The notes under the pieces are model-generated. The model did no database searches. It saw nothing but the letters and a program-made list of their open reading frames with translations, and was not told where the DNA came from. Shown one piece after another: positions 11,499-23,160 of a stretch of DNA of 41,202 nucleotides. Source of the DNA: Pelargonium nanum (taxonomy: Eukaryota; Streptophyta; Magnoliopsida; Geraniales; Geraniaceae); NCBI GenBank assembly GCA_036897485.1, contig JAYMTF010000286.1:1-41202 (forward strand). The letters are read 5' to 3'. Position 1 is the first letter of the stretch. Each line of letters opens with the position of its first letter. The position numbers and the translations under genes were made by a program.

Positions 11499-12880
11499 TA
11501 CTTCTCATTTTCTTAACCTTCTGGATACAAAATTTACTTGCAAACACAACAATGTACATAATATTGTTTAGGTTAATGCCAATATGAAATACATTATTGC
11601 ACTAATGCACTCTTATTAGAGAAATGAGAACTATGTTAAAAGAGTTAATGACTGAAACTCAACCAATGAGTTGAGGAAAGAGAGCTGTATTTCAGAATTC
11701 AGAGTTCTAACTTTCAGACCTTATAAGATCGAGTCGGTGTGCTAAATGTGACATCGTGCGCGTGACTTACACTTACGGTTTCCTTAACTTTTTAAAATTT
11801 TATTTTCTATTTACTAATTATAGGGAAAAGAAAATATTAAAATGCTGTCTCTGTTGTTCCCAAAGAAAACAAATTTGTTTTAATACTCTAATATAATCAA
11901 TATAATATACTACAAAAAATTTGGTAACATCTTCTAAATCAGTTATTAAATGCTTTGACCTAGAGAATACAAAATATGATTAATTTTCAATTATACAATA
12001 AAATAAAATTTCAATGAGAAAGTTATGTGACATTTTACTTATAATTCACTTAATTATTTTAAAATTAAATCTATTGAGATATAAATTTTATTTTCAATTG
12101 GATATTAATATTATTCTCTCTTTTAGGAAACAATGTTATTCTCTCTCTTTATTGAAAAATGCATATTTTTGGTAAATATTTTCCACAACAAAATTTAAAA
12201 GATTTCATCAACCACTGAAAAAAAAGAGTATTTCTTGTTAATCATTTTTTTTATTTCTATTAAAGTTAATATATCACAATAAATTTGAAATCCTATTAGG
12301 GGCATGCAAACATCCATAGTTTGAAACAAAAATTGGCAACTTAGTCACTACACCAGTCACCTAATTCGCAAATTTATTCACAAAACAAAAGTGTATATAA
12401 CAAAATGATCCATAAAATATCAAAAATATAATCAGATTGGAGATACAAATATTTTTCTTCGATTTGCACTGCTATGATTATAGTACGATATCATGTCACT
12501 TCCGCTTTATCCCTTAACTCAATCTCTATTCAAATTTAATGTACACGAACAACATAATTATTTTGACGTGACATTTACAAATAGAAAAAGATTATTTTGA
12601 ATATCAATATTACAGTCGGACTATAATACAATAAATTTTATTGTTTCGTTCATTTGAAAATGATATTTTTGTTTTTATTTAAGTTGAATTTTTTTATTGT
12701 ATTTATTTGATTTATTTATAAATTTGTAAGTATTTTTAAACATATAAATTTGTAAGTTGTAGTATATTAATATATATATATTTTTTTGAAAGAGTAGTAT
12801 ATTAATATTTGTTAATTTCAGTATTTACTCACAAATTGGATTTAATTTTAAGGGTTTTTATTTATTTTATTTTCGCATAT
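11499..12880. other. AT-rich spacer between the U-box gene and the zinc-finger gene
   Basis: This holds the 3' UTR of the upstream gene (no canonical AATAAA close to the stop) and then about 1 kb of very AT-rich DNA with TA runs near 12760-12790. No coding region or clear transposon ends were seen. Confidence 0.6.
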
Positions 12881-13098
12881 ATATAATATATTTACACTAC
12901 GTTCGTACAGCTACCTTCTTCGAGACACATTTTTTTCTCTTCCACCTCCCCCAAGAGCTCTCGGCCGATCACTTTCTTGCATTTTCTCGGCGGTTTTCTC
13001 TCCCGCCAAACAACCTCATCTCATTCCCGCTTGCTCCATTCGCCACCGATCGCCTCAGATTCTTCTTCTCTCGATATCGATCTCTGGCACCGCCACTG
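12872..13098 (+). promoter_or_regulatory. Probable core promoter and 5' UTR exon 1 of the zinc-finger gene
   Basis: A TATA-like run (CATATATATAATATATTT) lies near 12877-12894, followed by pyrimidine-rich, GC-richer DNA from about 12905 with the look of a plant 5' UTR. The UTR exon ends at 13098 at a good donor (CACTG|GTACGT). The open frame in this stretch begins at a TTG, not ATG, and crosses the donor, so I treat the segment as untranslated. Confidence 0.6.
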
Positions 13099-14718
13099 GT
13101 ACGTTAACCAATCACTCCACTCTAAGTCTATTCGTTTATCTACTTCTCATGTATTTCTATGTTTATGTTTAGGTTATATATCTTGTATTCATTACAGATC
13201 ACATCACTATAAGCCCTAAAAGCTCTGCTATGCTTTATTTTTTTGTTTCTCTCCCATTAATTGAATTTGCATTTTTTGAATCGATCTCTGTGATTCTAAT
13301 TATAGCTCTGTTTGGCGACTGGTGAATATCTTGAAAGTGAGATAATGATAGAATATTTTTGATTTGTGCTTTTATATTTTTGCCGATGCTGAAAGTGAAA
13401 GGTGACCTAAACTGAGTTTAATAGTTGAATGAGGCTTGAAAGAGATTCTTAATTTCGTATTTTCCTTTTTAATTCTCCGAAAAGGACCATTTCAGTTGTG
13501 GAACTGCATGTTTCGGGTGATCTGATGGGAATTTTATTGAGTTTTGATCTGCTGGAGTTTCCTTTAACACATTCTTCAATCTATTTTGCTGCGAGATTCA
13601 GTTTCATTTTGTTTGGGTGCAAATGCTGAAGCAATTATAGTACTTTTGTAAATTTATAAATGCATTTAGTTATTGGGATTTGCATTTGCCTCTCTGTGGA
13701 AATCAAATCGCCTTATCGTGTTTTGAATAGTATTTGTGAATTTTATTCAGTTTTGATCTACTAGAGTTTTGTTATCACATTCATTAATGTTTTATGTTGT
13801 GAGCTACAACGGTCATTTTGTTTGCAGTGGCAAGCGGTGAAGCAACTCTAGTGCAAATTTGTTAATTAATTAATGCATTTGCTTATTTAGGCTTTCACAT
13901 GTATGTCTCATATGGCAATAGAATCACCCTATCTAATTTCAAATAGGATTTTATGAATTTTATCGTGTTTTGATCTGCCTAATTAAGTTTATTTTTCATA
14001 TTAATCAATCCTTTTTTTGTGAGCTTCAGTTTTCAATTGTTTTGGGTGGCAAGTGGTAAAAGCAATTCTGTTGATTTGCTTATGGACAAATGTGTATTCT
14101 TATTTAGTCTTTGCATTTATGTTTCTCATGGAAACCGAATCACCCTATCTTGCTCTAAATAGGATTCTGTCTTTAAATTCATTTTCATGTCCTATATATC
14201 TACCATAGTCAATTCACCCAAGGTAGATGTGATTTAATGTTTTCATTATTGTTTTTGGCTGTTCTACATTTGTTTCAGTGGAATATTTTTCCTTGTAGAA
14301 TTCTTATATTTAACTATCAGAAAATCTAATTCACTTGTTTCTTGATATGCATGTCTTGATATAATTTGTATCATTATCTCATTATTAGTTGCTATGTAAT
14401 GTGTGGCAGAAGATAAATTTGTGGTGGTAAGTGTGGTTATTAACATCATGGTGTAAAAGTAATACATTTAGAATATGAATGTAATAAATCTACACAACAA
14501 TTTTTTGCTATAAAATGATTTTTTTTAATCTAAAAGGATGTTGCATGAGAACCTAATTGTATCTCATTTTCTCTGATTCTTGTGACAAAAACAATATATG
14601 TGCAACCTGAACTTTGGGTAACATATTGATGTTTCAGATGGACTGTTAAGAGCAGTGGCATGGCCAATAGTCTTGCATTGTGTTTGCAGCCTTTTAACTC
14701 TCTTTTTTCTCTGCACAG
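13099..14718 (+). other. Long 5' UTR intron of the zinc-finger gene
   Basis: The donor is at 13099 and the likely acceptor is TTTCTCTGCACAG ending at 14718, behind a strong pyrimidine tract. A second possible acceptor (GCATAG, ending 14764) sits directly before the ATG. The intron is T-rich on the sense strand, as usual for plant leader introns, and contains the three-unit tandem array listed separately. Confidence 0.65.
13531..14173. repeat. Three-unit tandem array (~210 bp unit) inside the leader intron
   Basis: Units begin at 13531, 13740 and 13957 (periods 209 and 217). Each opens with ATTTTAT followed by GTTTTGATCT, then in the same order a TTTGTTTGGGTG/GTGGCAAG-like block, GAAGCAA(C/T)T, ATGCATTTG/TGTATTCTTATTTAG, and ends near (A)TCACCCTATCT..AAATAGGAT. 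Units 2 and 3 are closer to each other than to unit 1. Divergence is moderate, so the array is not new. Confidence 0.85.
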
Positions 14719-14764
14719 TGGCACCTCATAAAGTGGTTGGTCTGAAGATTCTGTGTGTGCATAG

Positions 14765-17700
14765 ATGTCAGTTGCTAAACTCAAGTCCTCTAACACCCAA
14801 GTTGCAATGAAATCAAACGAAGGAAATGACTCCCTAGACTCTATCATCAGACAAGCAATTGGAAAAGAGCCTTTTCTTTCTTTTTCGAGAGCCGGAGAGA
14901 GCCCGGTGCAATGGATTCAATTACTCCATGCTTTAGATCAGCCAGGTACTCACAAATCTTCTCATGTTTAAGATTAAATTCTATGATAGGAGTGTTGCAT
15001 AATATTCCAAAGATCCCAGTAATTTTGCATCTGAGGTTATAGTTAAACCAGATAATATCTTACTAATTGGCCCATGTGATTAGGATCACTTTGAGTTATA
15101 GAGTAATATTGGTTTAGAAGTTTTGGTCTTCATCTCCAACTGTAATCTTTATCATCATATGTTGCAATCTATAAACATATCAATATATATAAGTATCCTC
15201 TTGTGAAAATACAAGAGTGAAATTCTCATGAACCATTCATAGTTTGTTTATAGAGGTTTAGGAATGTTATTCACTTTGTAAGAAGTGTTGGCCTTCCAGT
15301 GAAGGGAACAAAGCATGCCTCTGAACATATGCAGCTGCTCGAAATCCTGAGACTGTTGTTGCTTTGCTCAAGCTGCTACTAAGGCTAACAGTGAATCTAA
15401 AAAATGTATGGCAGGGAGATTGTTGTTGCTAATAGCTTAATGTGGAAGTGATGCATTTTGATTTATTGTTCTCACCACTCTTGGTAGATCTCCCAGGTTG
15501 GCCATTGCTTTCTCCTCTGAAGGTGCAGATGCAGAAGTGTGACAAGTGTTCCCGAGAATTTTGTTCACCTATTAACCACAGAAGACACATTCGTGTTGAT
15601 CATCGACCGAGAAAGCTTGTAAGGTTCATGGTTATCTAGAAAATAAGCATTCTTTTTACTTATTCAATTTCAAGGTTATCTATATCTATTTTGAAATATT
15701 TTTTTTCTGGAATAAATTTACCTCTTATAGACATTTTATACATTGTTTGTAGCTAGTTGTGTTGGTTTTATTTTTCCTTTGATAAGTTGCTTCCCCAACA
15801 ATGTTTGATGTTGTATTATGTTTTGTAGGATTCTTCTGTAGATAGGGATAAGTTGAGAACATTCTGGGATGAGGTAATATATTCTTGAATCTGTTTAATT
15901 GAAGGCTACCACTTTTAGTCCTATGCTTATAGTTTGTACTATGCAGCTCTCCTTGGATAAGGCAAAGGAAACTGTGGCCTTTGAGAATGCTACATTGGAG
16001 GTAAAACCATTGTCTTCACACATGTCTGTAACTTTTTATGTCTTCTGTGTCTAACTATTTAAGTAAACACTAAACTCTGTAATTCGCATGCTATTAATGC
16101 ATTACATAAGAAATCACTTTAAGACTAAACTCCTCAAAAGGATTCAAATCAATGTGAAGATTAAATATCCCCAAAAGGTTTTGCTCTAATAATTCTTAAC
16201 GGTTGCTGTTGGGCCTATGGTAAAGGACTGATACAGGAAAGAGGAAGGGATCAATATTGAGATGGACTTTTGCACCCATTATTTTGATACCTTTTCTGCT
16301 TCATGATGCTACAAATGTTATTTGTATACTTCCTGTATTGAAGTAGCTGTGGAACTTTTTATTCTGGGGAGCTGCAAAATTGCTATCGTCAGCTCATCGA
16401 CTCTTTTATATACTTTGTTCACTTGTTCCAGACTTCCAGTTGTGCAATGAGATAGTGATAATGAGTTGTGAGCTTAGTTAAATGGTGTATAAGCTTTGTA
16501 TCTATTGGATGCGCATAGGCTAGAACTCTAGTTGATGTGTGGAGTGATAATATATATAGTCTATATGTTGTATTAATTTTTGAGTATTCTACTATGAGTG
16601 CGGCAAAAAAAGAGAGACAAAAAAAAATTAGTTTTCACTTTATTCTAATATTTGTTCCTTCTCTATCATGTTTAGATATTCCTAATTATCTTCACCTTAT
16701 AGGAAGTCGGTGGATCTTCAATTATAACATCGTTGACATCACTTGTTAAGAAACAAGGATTTTCTTCTCTGCCACAATCTTGCGCAAAGGCTGGTTCTGC
16801 TCTTTTGGTAAGAGAACAATCATTGTTTTCATGATTTTACCCTTTACAACTTATTATTCTTAGGTTACCATATTATTTTTGTGTAGATATTGTTGACATT
16901 ATTGCTTTTCAGGGTATTATCCAAGGTGAATTCCATGAACGAATTCCGTCTGAGAAGCTATTCAGCATCCTTGATGATGCAAGTGAAAAAACATTCTTAT
17001 GTGGAAAAGCTGAGTCAGTGCAAAAATATGTATTTGATGGGGAAGCTGGAAAGATGGATCTTGAGAAGAACGTAGTTGCTTGCACTAGCTTCCTGGTGGA
17101 AAAGAAATTGGTATTCCTATTTACATGCTACTTCATCATCAGATAAATTTTCTGTATATTATTTTCTTTTGGTATATCAGTATATGGTTAAATTTTTATG
17201 CCCATTTTCTATCTGATGGGACAGTTTGCTGGTACAATATGTGAAGACCTGTGCTCACTATTTTGGCCTGTGGTCTTATGCCCTCTTTTCTATGTATTTA
17301 TAGAAAAAATAATGGTTCTTGAGGAATATTGGTGGAGTAAAAGCTTACATGATTAATACTTATTTTCCAGATCAAAGCATGGCATGATCACAAAGATCTT
17401 GAAGCTATGGAAGCGCAGGAATCATTGCTGTTGGAGGAAGTTGCAGCTAAGGAAAGGTACATTGCGCCTACGAATATTTAATATTTGTAACATTTCTTTG
17501 TTGTCATTTCTCAATTGGTGTCCTGTTGTGCATATGCCAATGAGTTCCTTTCATCTTAATTAAATTATAATAGGGAAAAAGGCTTACTTCTCAGTTGCTT
17601 AGGAGGCTTGTTACTTAAACTAGTCCCCGTGTTCCTCGAATGGATCTCTTAGTTGTTGAGGGTTGCCCAAAAGCAGTATATAAGGCATATCCCGTAAAAC

Positions 17701-19598
17701 TTACAAGTAACCTAGATGTAGAGATAGCGACTAGGTTGCTGTTTCCATTATTATAGAATTTCAAGATCCAGCCAGATTTGTGATAAGATCATTTATTTTA
17801 TTTACAATAAGTCAACAGATCTCAGTGAAGTTGTGTCGTTATCATATTCTTAGAGCTAATTTACCTTGGTGAACTCTGATTTAGTGGTAAAGGCATGCAC
17901 AATACTGGTCAAAGCAAAAAAACGAAACCACAGAAAAAACTCAAGAAGAAAGAAGGGAAAGCAAAGGCTGAGGTTAAGGAGGCCCCTGTTGATATGCGGA
18001 CGAATGTGCCGGCAGCAGAGACAGCGAGTCCTTCGGATGTACCTGGCTCTGATTCACACCCTCGAGACACGCCAGATCCAGTACCCGTTCAAGTTTCAAA
18101 CACGGATGAAGATGTGGCTGCTGAAGTTCCCTTGGGTTCTGGTTGTGCCGAGCCAGGAATTAAACAGACTCCTCAGAGGCAGAAAGAACAGAAAAGGCTC
18201 AAGCAGAAAGAAGGTAGGGCAAATGTAGAGGTGCAGGAGAGCACTGTTGTGCCAATCGCTGACCCTTCAGCAGAAACACCCATTCCTTTAGATATATCTC
18301 GTTCTTATTCACATCCTCGAGACCTGTGGCCAGATCAGGTCCCTGAACCAAATGACGATGTGGTTGCTGATGCTCCTTCAGGGTCTGATGGCGGACATGC
18401 TGAGCCAGGAAATACACAAAGTGTCGAAAGAGGAACTTCGTTAGTAACTGGTCGTCGGGATACAGTCCCTCGAAGGCAGGTACCGGCAAAATCACGAGGT
18501 GTAACCAATGTAGGCTTCCATGGAACCCAGATTTCTCAAGCACCAAAGCTCGGAGCTGTGCAAAAGCATGGAACCCACAGGGAATCAAGGGCTGCACCCA
18601 TAGCCAATGTCAATAAAGTATGGAGTCCAAAACCCAAACCAGATTTTGATGGGGAGAGCTCAAAAATTAGAGTACAGAAAGAGACAGCAAATCAACTAGA
18701 GCAAAATAAGAAATGCGAGGTTTTCATAGTTGGCTCAATACCCGTTGCACTTGGTCCTACTGGTATTCGGCAAGAGATTGAACTGCCTGGATCCCAGGAC
18801 GATTGCTACCAGATGCCAAAGAAGAATCATCTTCTGCCGAAGCCAACCAAACAAGATTCTGTTCCGGGCAGCACGAATCGATCATTAGGTAAGCATTGGA
18901 GGCCTGTAAGTCGCCATGAAACCAGTGGTCCAATGTCAGTTCAAAGTGGACTAAGAGACTCAGAAGTGGGTGACAATAGAGAATCTGACGTGGACGCCAT
19001 TGTTGGAAAAAGTGATGACCAGACCCTGGTTGATGATTATCACGGGGTTGAGAATACTTTGAACCGTTTACCCGAAGGTAGATCAGAGGAGCTATCCAGC
19101 TCTAAAGCAAAAGCTTTCCTTGCACACCGTAAGTACTATTGAATTTTGTTAATATTTTACTGTTAACTAGAGCTGTCAATTTGGATTTGATCCTGCGGGC
19201 GTCTGAAATCCAAGCCGACTTAAAACCGATCCGATCAATTGTCGGATCAGATTGGATTTATCCCGCAAAAACACTGATTTGGATCACTCTTTGTCAATCC
19301 GAATTCGAACAGGCCCCGATCCAAAGTCCGAATTGCACCTCTATTGTTAATTATCTGTATATTTAAACTCAATTGTCCTTGTGTAGGATGGAAAGAAGCC
19401 ATTGCAGCAGATCATGTGAAATTGGTCCTATCCCCGGGCCCAGAGACACAAGACGATTCTCAGCTAGCAGCAACCTTCTCATCCAAGACAGAAAATACAG
19501 CAGGATCCGTGAAGCCTTCAAGTGCTGGCCCCGCGAGATCCAAGACCCGAAAACCTGATAAGGGTGTTGCGACAAGGTATGTTCGTAAACAGAGATAA
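14765..19598 (+). CDS. Single C2H2 zinc-finger protein, plant-specific (possibly At5g52010-like)
   Basis: Nine coding exons: 14765-14945, 15488-15618, 15829-15873, 15947-16000, 16703-16807, 16913-17110, 17371-17456, 17885-19128, 19387-19598; total 2256 nt, 751 aa. The frame is kept at every join. A short N-terminal region is followed by one C2H2 finger (Cys78, Cys81, His94, His99; C-x2-C-x12-H-x4-H), then a conserved-looking domain about 115-265 ([40 protein letters not shown]). Next comes a long Pro/Ser/Lys/Glu-rich disordered region containing an ~86-residue internal duplication, and a C-terminal block beginning [18 protein letters not shown] lone finger suggests nucleic-acid or protein binding, but I know no demonstrated function; At5g52010 is my recollection of a relative. 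The last intron carries a hAT-like element. Coding is strongly supported; function is not. Confidence 0.88.
17934..18420 (+). repeat. Internal tandem duplication in exon 8 of the zinc-finger gene
   Basis: Two in-frame copies are offset by 258 nt (86 residues). Copy 1 begins [14 protein letters not shown] and copy 2 [14 protein letters not shown]. Both then carry a (S)AET block, a SHPRD block, a DDVVA/DEDVAAE block and end (H/C)AEPG followed by KQT or TQS. Nucleotide similarity is visible but diverged. Confidence 0.85.
19168..19343. mobile_element. hAT-like non-autonomous TIR element in the last intron of the zinc-finger gene
   Basis: The ends are TAGAGCTGTCAATTTGG and, inverted, TAGAGGTGCAATTCGG. 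It is flanked by CTGTTAAC (19160-19167) and TTGTTAAT (19344-19351), an imperfect 8-bp direct repeat as expected for hAT insertion. At 176 bp it has no coding capacity. It fills most of intron 8 (19129-19386). Confidence 0.75.
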
Positions 19599-19801
19599 AG
19601 ACGACTGTTTCGTGATATTGGACAGAGAAAAGGTTAGCATATTTGTTTTGTTACAGAGTGTGCACAGTTTAACCCATTGACATTCTTAGCGGAGGTTCCA
19701 GTTTTACCAGTGGTCTGCTGTCTGAAAAACTTGAGATTTTTACAATGAGTTTTTTTATTTATTTATTTTGAATTTTGGCGTAATTGTCTAATTCTTTTTG
19801 T

Positions 19802-19807
19802 AATAAA
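19802..19807 (+). terminator. Polyadenylation signal of the zinc-finger gene
   Basis: AATAAA lies about 205 bases after the stop codon, within a T-rich 3' UTR-like stretch. Confidence 0.55.
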
Positions 19808-20163
19808 GTTCTCACATTTTGTTCAATTGGAAAGGTGGTATAATTTGTACCTTTGTATTGGGCTCATATGGCTGCTTGTAATGTTTTGCTTTCAGCTGCA
19901 AATTATATTTGCGTTACCTGAAAACTTGGGCTTCTTAGTGCCCATCCCCCCAGCCCATCTCGTAAAAAAATGTTGGGTCCAAACAAGACCTATTTAGAGC
20001 TGGTGCATGTATTTTTGTGGTTTTGAGATGCATAATATATGTCGGATCAATAATCGGGTTGAGAAAACCCACATCTCTTTTGAGTCGAGTTTGTGCAAGT
20101 GTTTTTAATCTGAAATTATATCAAGAAAAATTGAACTCGAATCTAAATTTTTTACATCTATGT

Positions 20164-20450
20164 TAGAGCTAACAATTTGGACTTGAATCTGCATATGGCA
20201 TCTAATCCTTGCTAAAACTGATTTGATTCGATTAATTGGTTGAGTAGGATGTATAAAAATACAGATCGAGTTTAATTGAACTGAGCAAATTCGATCGAAT
20301 TCACTCATTTTACCTTAAAATTCGATCATATTATACACTTAAATTCGAACAGATTTGAACATCTTATGAATCTAATCCTGATTGGAAAATCCATTCGAAT
20401 TCCAACAAATTCGACACAAAGCAGATCCAAAATTTGAATAGTCACACCTA
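20164..20450. mobile_element. hAT-like non-autonomous TIR element
   Basis: The left end is TAGAGCTAACAATTTGGACT and the right end, inverted, TAGGTGTGACTATTCAAATT; the two share the family's terminal pattern with the copy at 19168. It is 287 bp with no open frame of interest. A target duplication is not evident. Confidence 0.6.
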
Positions 20451-21712
20451 TAGACTATATAGTGTTGTTTTGCTGATTGTGAGTCAGGAAATGGGACCAG
20501 CAAAAGTTGTTGTCTTGCAAAATGGGCCCACTAGGAAATGCCACTTGTGTTATTTCGTTGCGGTGAAGGTAAATGGTAGGAATTAGGAAAGAGACGTCCT
20601 CAACAAGTTGGGTGCGTAAAGATAAAGCTAAAGCTTGGGATCTACGATACCATAATATGCTCTGCTCTGCTCTGTGTCAGAACTCATGAATTTGGTACTT
20701 TAGCTATTGCTGCTGTTGAAGCTCGAAACTGAAGCCTAAAAACAAGTGCGAAAAGAATCGTGTTCGTTGGAGACAAGTGACAATAAAAGATATTTTTCGT
20801 CACTCACTCCTTCATTTGCTACCCACCATTTCCATGCCGTTTTCGATCGCTGCCACTCATCATGCATACCATTTTTGCATTTACTTTTCTTTTTCAAAAA
20901 TATATATTAATATCATTAATAATCAACCCTATATAACTAATTTATGATAAATAATGTAAACAAATTGATTCACATATCTCGTATGTTCAAAAATAGATCA
21001 ACTTTTAGAGCGGTAGATTACCATGTGCAAATGCACAAACCCCGAAATAGGCTCAATTTCTATTTACCATTACCCGAATAGCAAAAGAATAAAAGTATAT
21101 GAAGAATATTTGTAATTGGCTTATTTTAATTTGTTGTCAACTTGGTGTTGTGTATCTCCTGTCCTCTCCTTTTATAAAGTGTGAAGTAACAACTAAAATA
21201 AGCAATTGATTAGTGAGCATTCATGCCATTAATAAGTTAACTATGACACAAAAAAACATACCATTTGATTTTTGCTTATATGTTTTCAACTTGCTTTGGT
21301 GAGTGAAGCTCACGTGCAATAATTGATCTATAAATAAAGCTACATATTAAGTTTCATTCACATAGTGCACACGTTGTGAAATAACAACTTCAACTACTAG
21401 TTAAAATAAGATAAAATATATATATATAATTACAACCTAATTAAGGGATTGAAGTTAATTTTTAAAAAAATTGTACTATTACCCTCAATTATAATTTTTT
21501 TTAAATGTATTTTTCAAAATAAATTAAAAAATTGAATCTGAATTTAGACCAAACAAAATAAATAAATTCAAAGGTTAGAAAAAAAAAAGGTCAATTAAAT
21601 TGTTGCATGCATGGTACAAGGAGACAGAAAAACCAATAAAATTTTGGAACCACACGACAACACAGGAACTCGTGCTACCACGAGCTCTTCACCACCAATT
21701 CGTACGCTCACA

Positions 21713-21885
21713 CACGTGGCGACACCACAACCCACCTTCCTACCACTTTCCTCTTTGCCACGTATCATTGCTTTTCTTGCATTCTATACAAAATCTTGAA
21801 TATTTTTGCCACATCTTCAATTTCCTTTTCTTTTCTCGACCAAAATTGGTCAAGCCCACGTGGCCCCAATTGTTGTCCTTACGTG
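21713..21885. promoter_or_regulatory. Cluster of four ACGT-core motifs with no obvious downstream gene
   Basis: CACGTG at 21713-21718, CACGTA at 21759-21764, CACGTG at 21857-21862 and ACGTG at 21881-21885. ACGT cores bind bZIP and bHLH factors in light- and ABA-responsive plant promoters. A TATA-like TCTATACAAAA lies at about 21781-21791. The stretch is less AT-rich than its surroundings. A 97-codon open frame (21600-21893) spans it but looks non-coding. Confidence 0.4.
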
Positions 21886-22103
21886 CAAACTAATTTCTTG
21901 CGGGGTTTGCATTAATAATAAGGACAAATATGTCATGGAATTTTTGGAAATTGAAGAAATACTTCAGTTGGAATTTGTGACATTCTTGATAAATTCATTA
22001 TATATATATATATCACACGACGGAATTAGTACATTCAATTTCTAGCTAAATTATTTTAGCAACATATTGGCAAAAGTAAATTTAAAGAGAGGTGTGTGAC
22101 AAA

Positions 22104-22222
22104 ATTTAGTGACGTAATGTTATCATTTATAAAATTGTGACGTCAAATCTCAATATTTCTGCATATAAATTTATCAAAGGTTTTAGCCACTCTCGCTAAT
22201 TTTACAAGAGACGTTACTAAAT
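22104..22222. mobile_element. Short TIR element of unknown family
   Basis: ATTTAGTGACGT at the left end matches, inverted, ACGTTACTAAAT at the right end with one mismatch in 12. Length 119 bp, AT-rich inside. I could not identify a target-site duplication. Confidence 0.45.
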
Positions 22223-23013
22223 CATTATTTTTTTAGTGAAAATAAAAATATTGTCTTTATCAATTTTGCATTAGATTGTGTTTTTCATTTTATGTCATTT
22301 GATTCATATTTATGTAATATACATTTAATCGATGTTTTCTCTTAATGTATGTAAAATTATTATATAAATACAAATAAATTTTGGCAACATTTTGGTCCAT
22401 TTAAAAAAAAACATAACAATAACCAAAATAAGTAACAAGGTTGAACAATAACCAAGATAAGTAACAGAGATGAACAATAGCAATCATATAATAATATATG
22501 GCTGAGTATTACATTAGCATCATGAGAAGATAAAAGATATTCAATACTCTAAGTTATGAAAATGTTATATTAAAATTTATTATTTATTAAATGTATGCCA
22601 ATAAAATATAAAGAGAAGCAAAGAATAGTGCTTTTTTGTTGGAGGGAAAGGAATCATACTAATTGAGAGAACAAGTTGACATAAAAATATAATCCATATA
22701 ATACTTGCAAAGACATGTAGGTGAGTTTAAAATAAGTACAAATTAAGTCAATTATCATCAACTTGATTTTGGTATAATGGATTCAAAATTGTTATCATCA
22801 TTTTGGGTTTAGTGAACTAAAACAATATTTGACTTTAAATAGTGAAAATATGTTCAATCCCTCTCCTTTTACTATGCTATATTCTCTTTTGACCATAGCG
22901 TGGAAGCTTTATGAGATTTTTTGTGATTGTGAAGTTAATTTGTTGGTGCTTTAATGAAGAAAAAAAAGCATGATAAAGTTTAATAATTAAATAAGTCAAT
23001 AAAATGAAAGTGA

Positions 23014-23160
23014 ATTTATTTTATTAGTTGAGCTACGCAATATGGAGTAGTTCTTCCCTATAAACCTAAATAACCAATCCCATACCGCATGAAGTGAGAC
23101 TCGAACCTGAGACCTCTAATAAAATCCGAAACGCATAAACCGATTGGTTCAACCTAAATA
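23014..23160 (-). mobile_element. SINE-like element, minus orientation
   Basis: Read on the minus strand it has a B-box-like GGTTCGAGTCTC and an upstream A-box-like TTGAACCAATCGG, and ends GCGTAGCTCAACTAATAAAA. Flanks share AAAGTGA (23007-23013 and 23161-23167), a possible target duplication. Its 3' part matches the copies at 34543 and 35381. Confidence 0.6.

Noticed and set aside
12977-13219. 80-codon open frame in the leader of the zinc-finger gene
   Set aside because: It starts at TTG rather than ATG and runs through a strong splice donor at 13099, so it is best explained as untranslated leader.
20650-20690. CTCTGCTCTGCTCTGTGTCAG-like stretch resembling a miR156-type sequence
   Set aside because: The match is partial, with a different CT-repeat register, and I see no long hairpin partner in the flanks.
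23090-23130. Possible tRNA gene from the GGTTCGAGTCTC box (minus strand)
   Set aside because: No cloverleaf can be drawn. The box is shared by several dispersed copies with a common 3' end, which fits a SINE.
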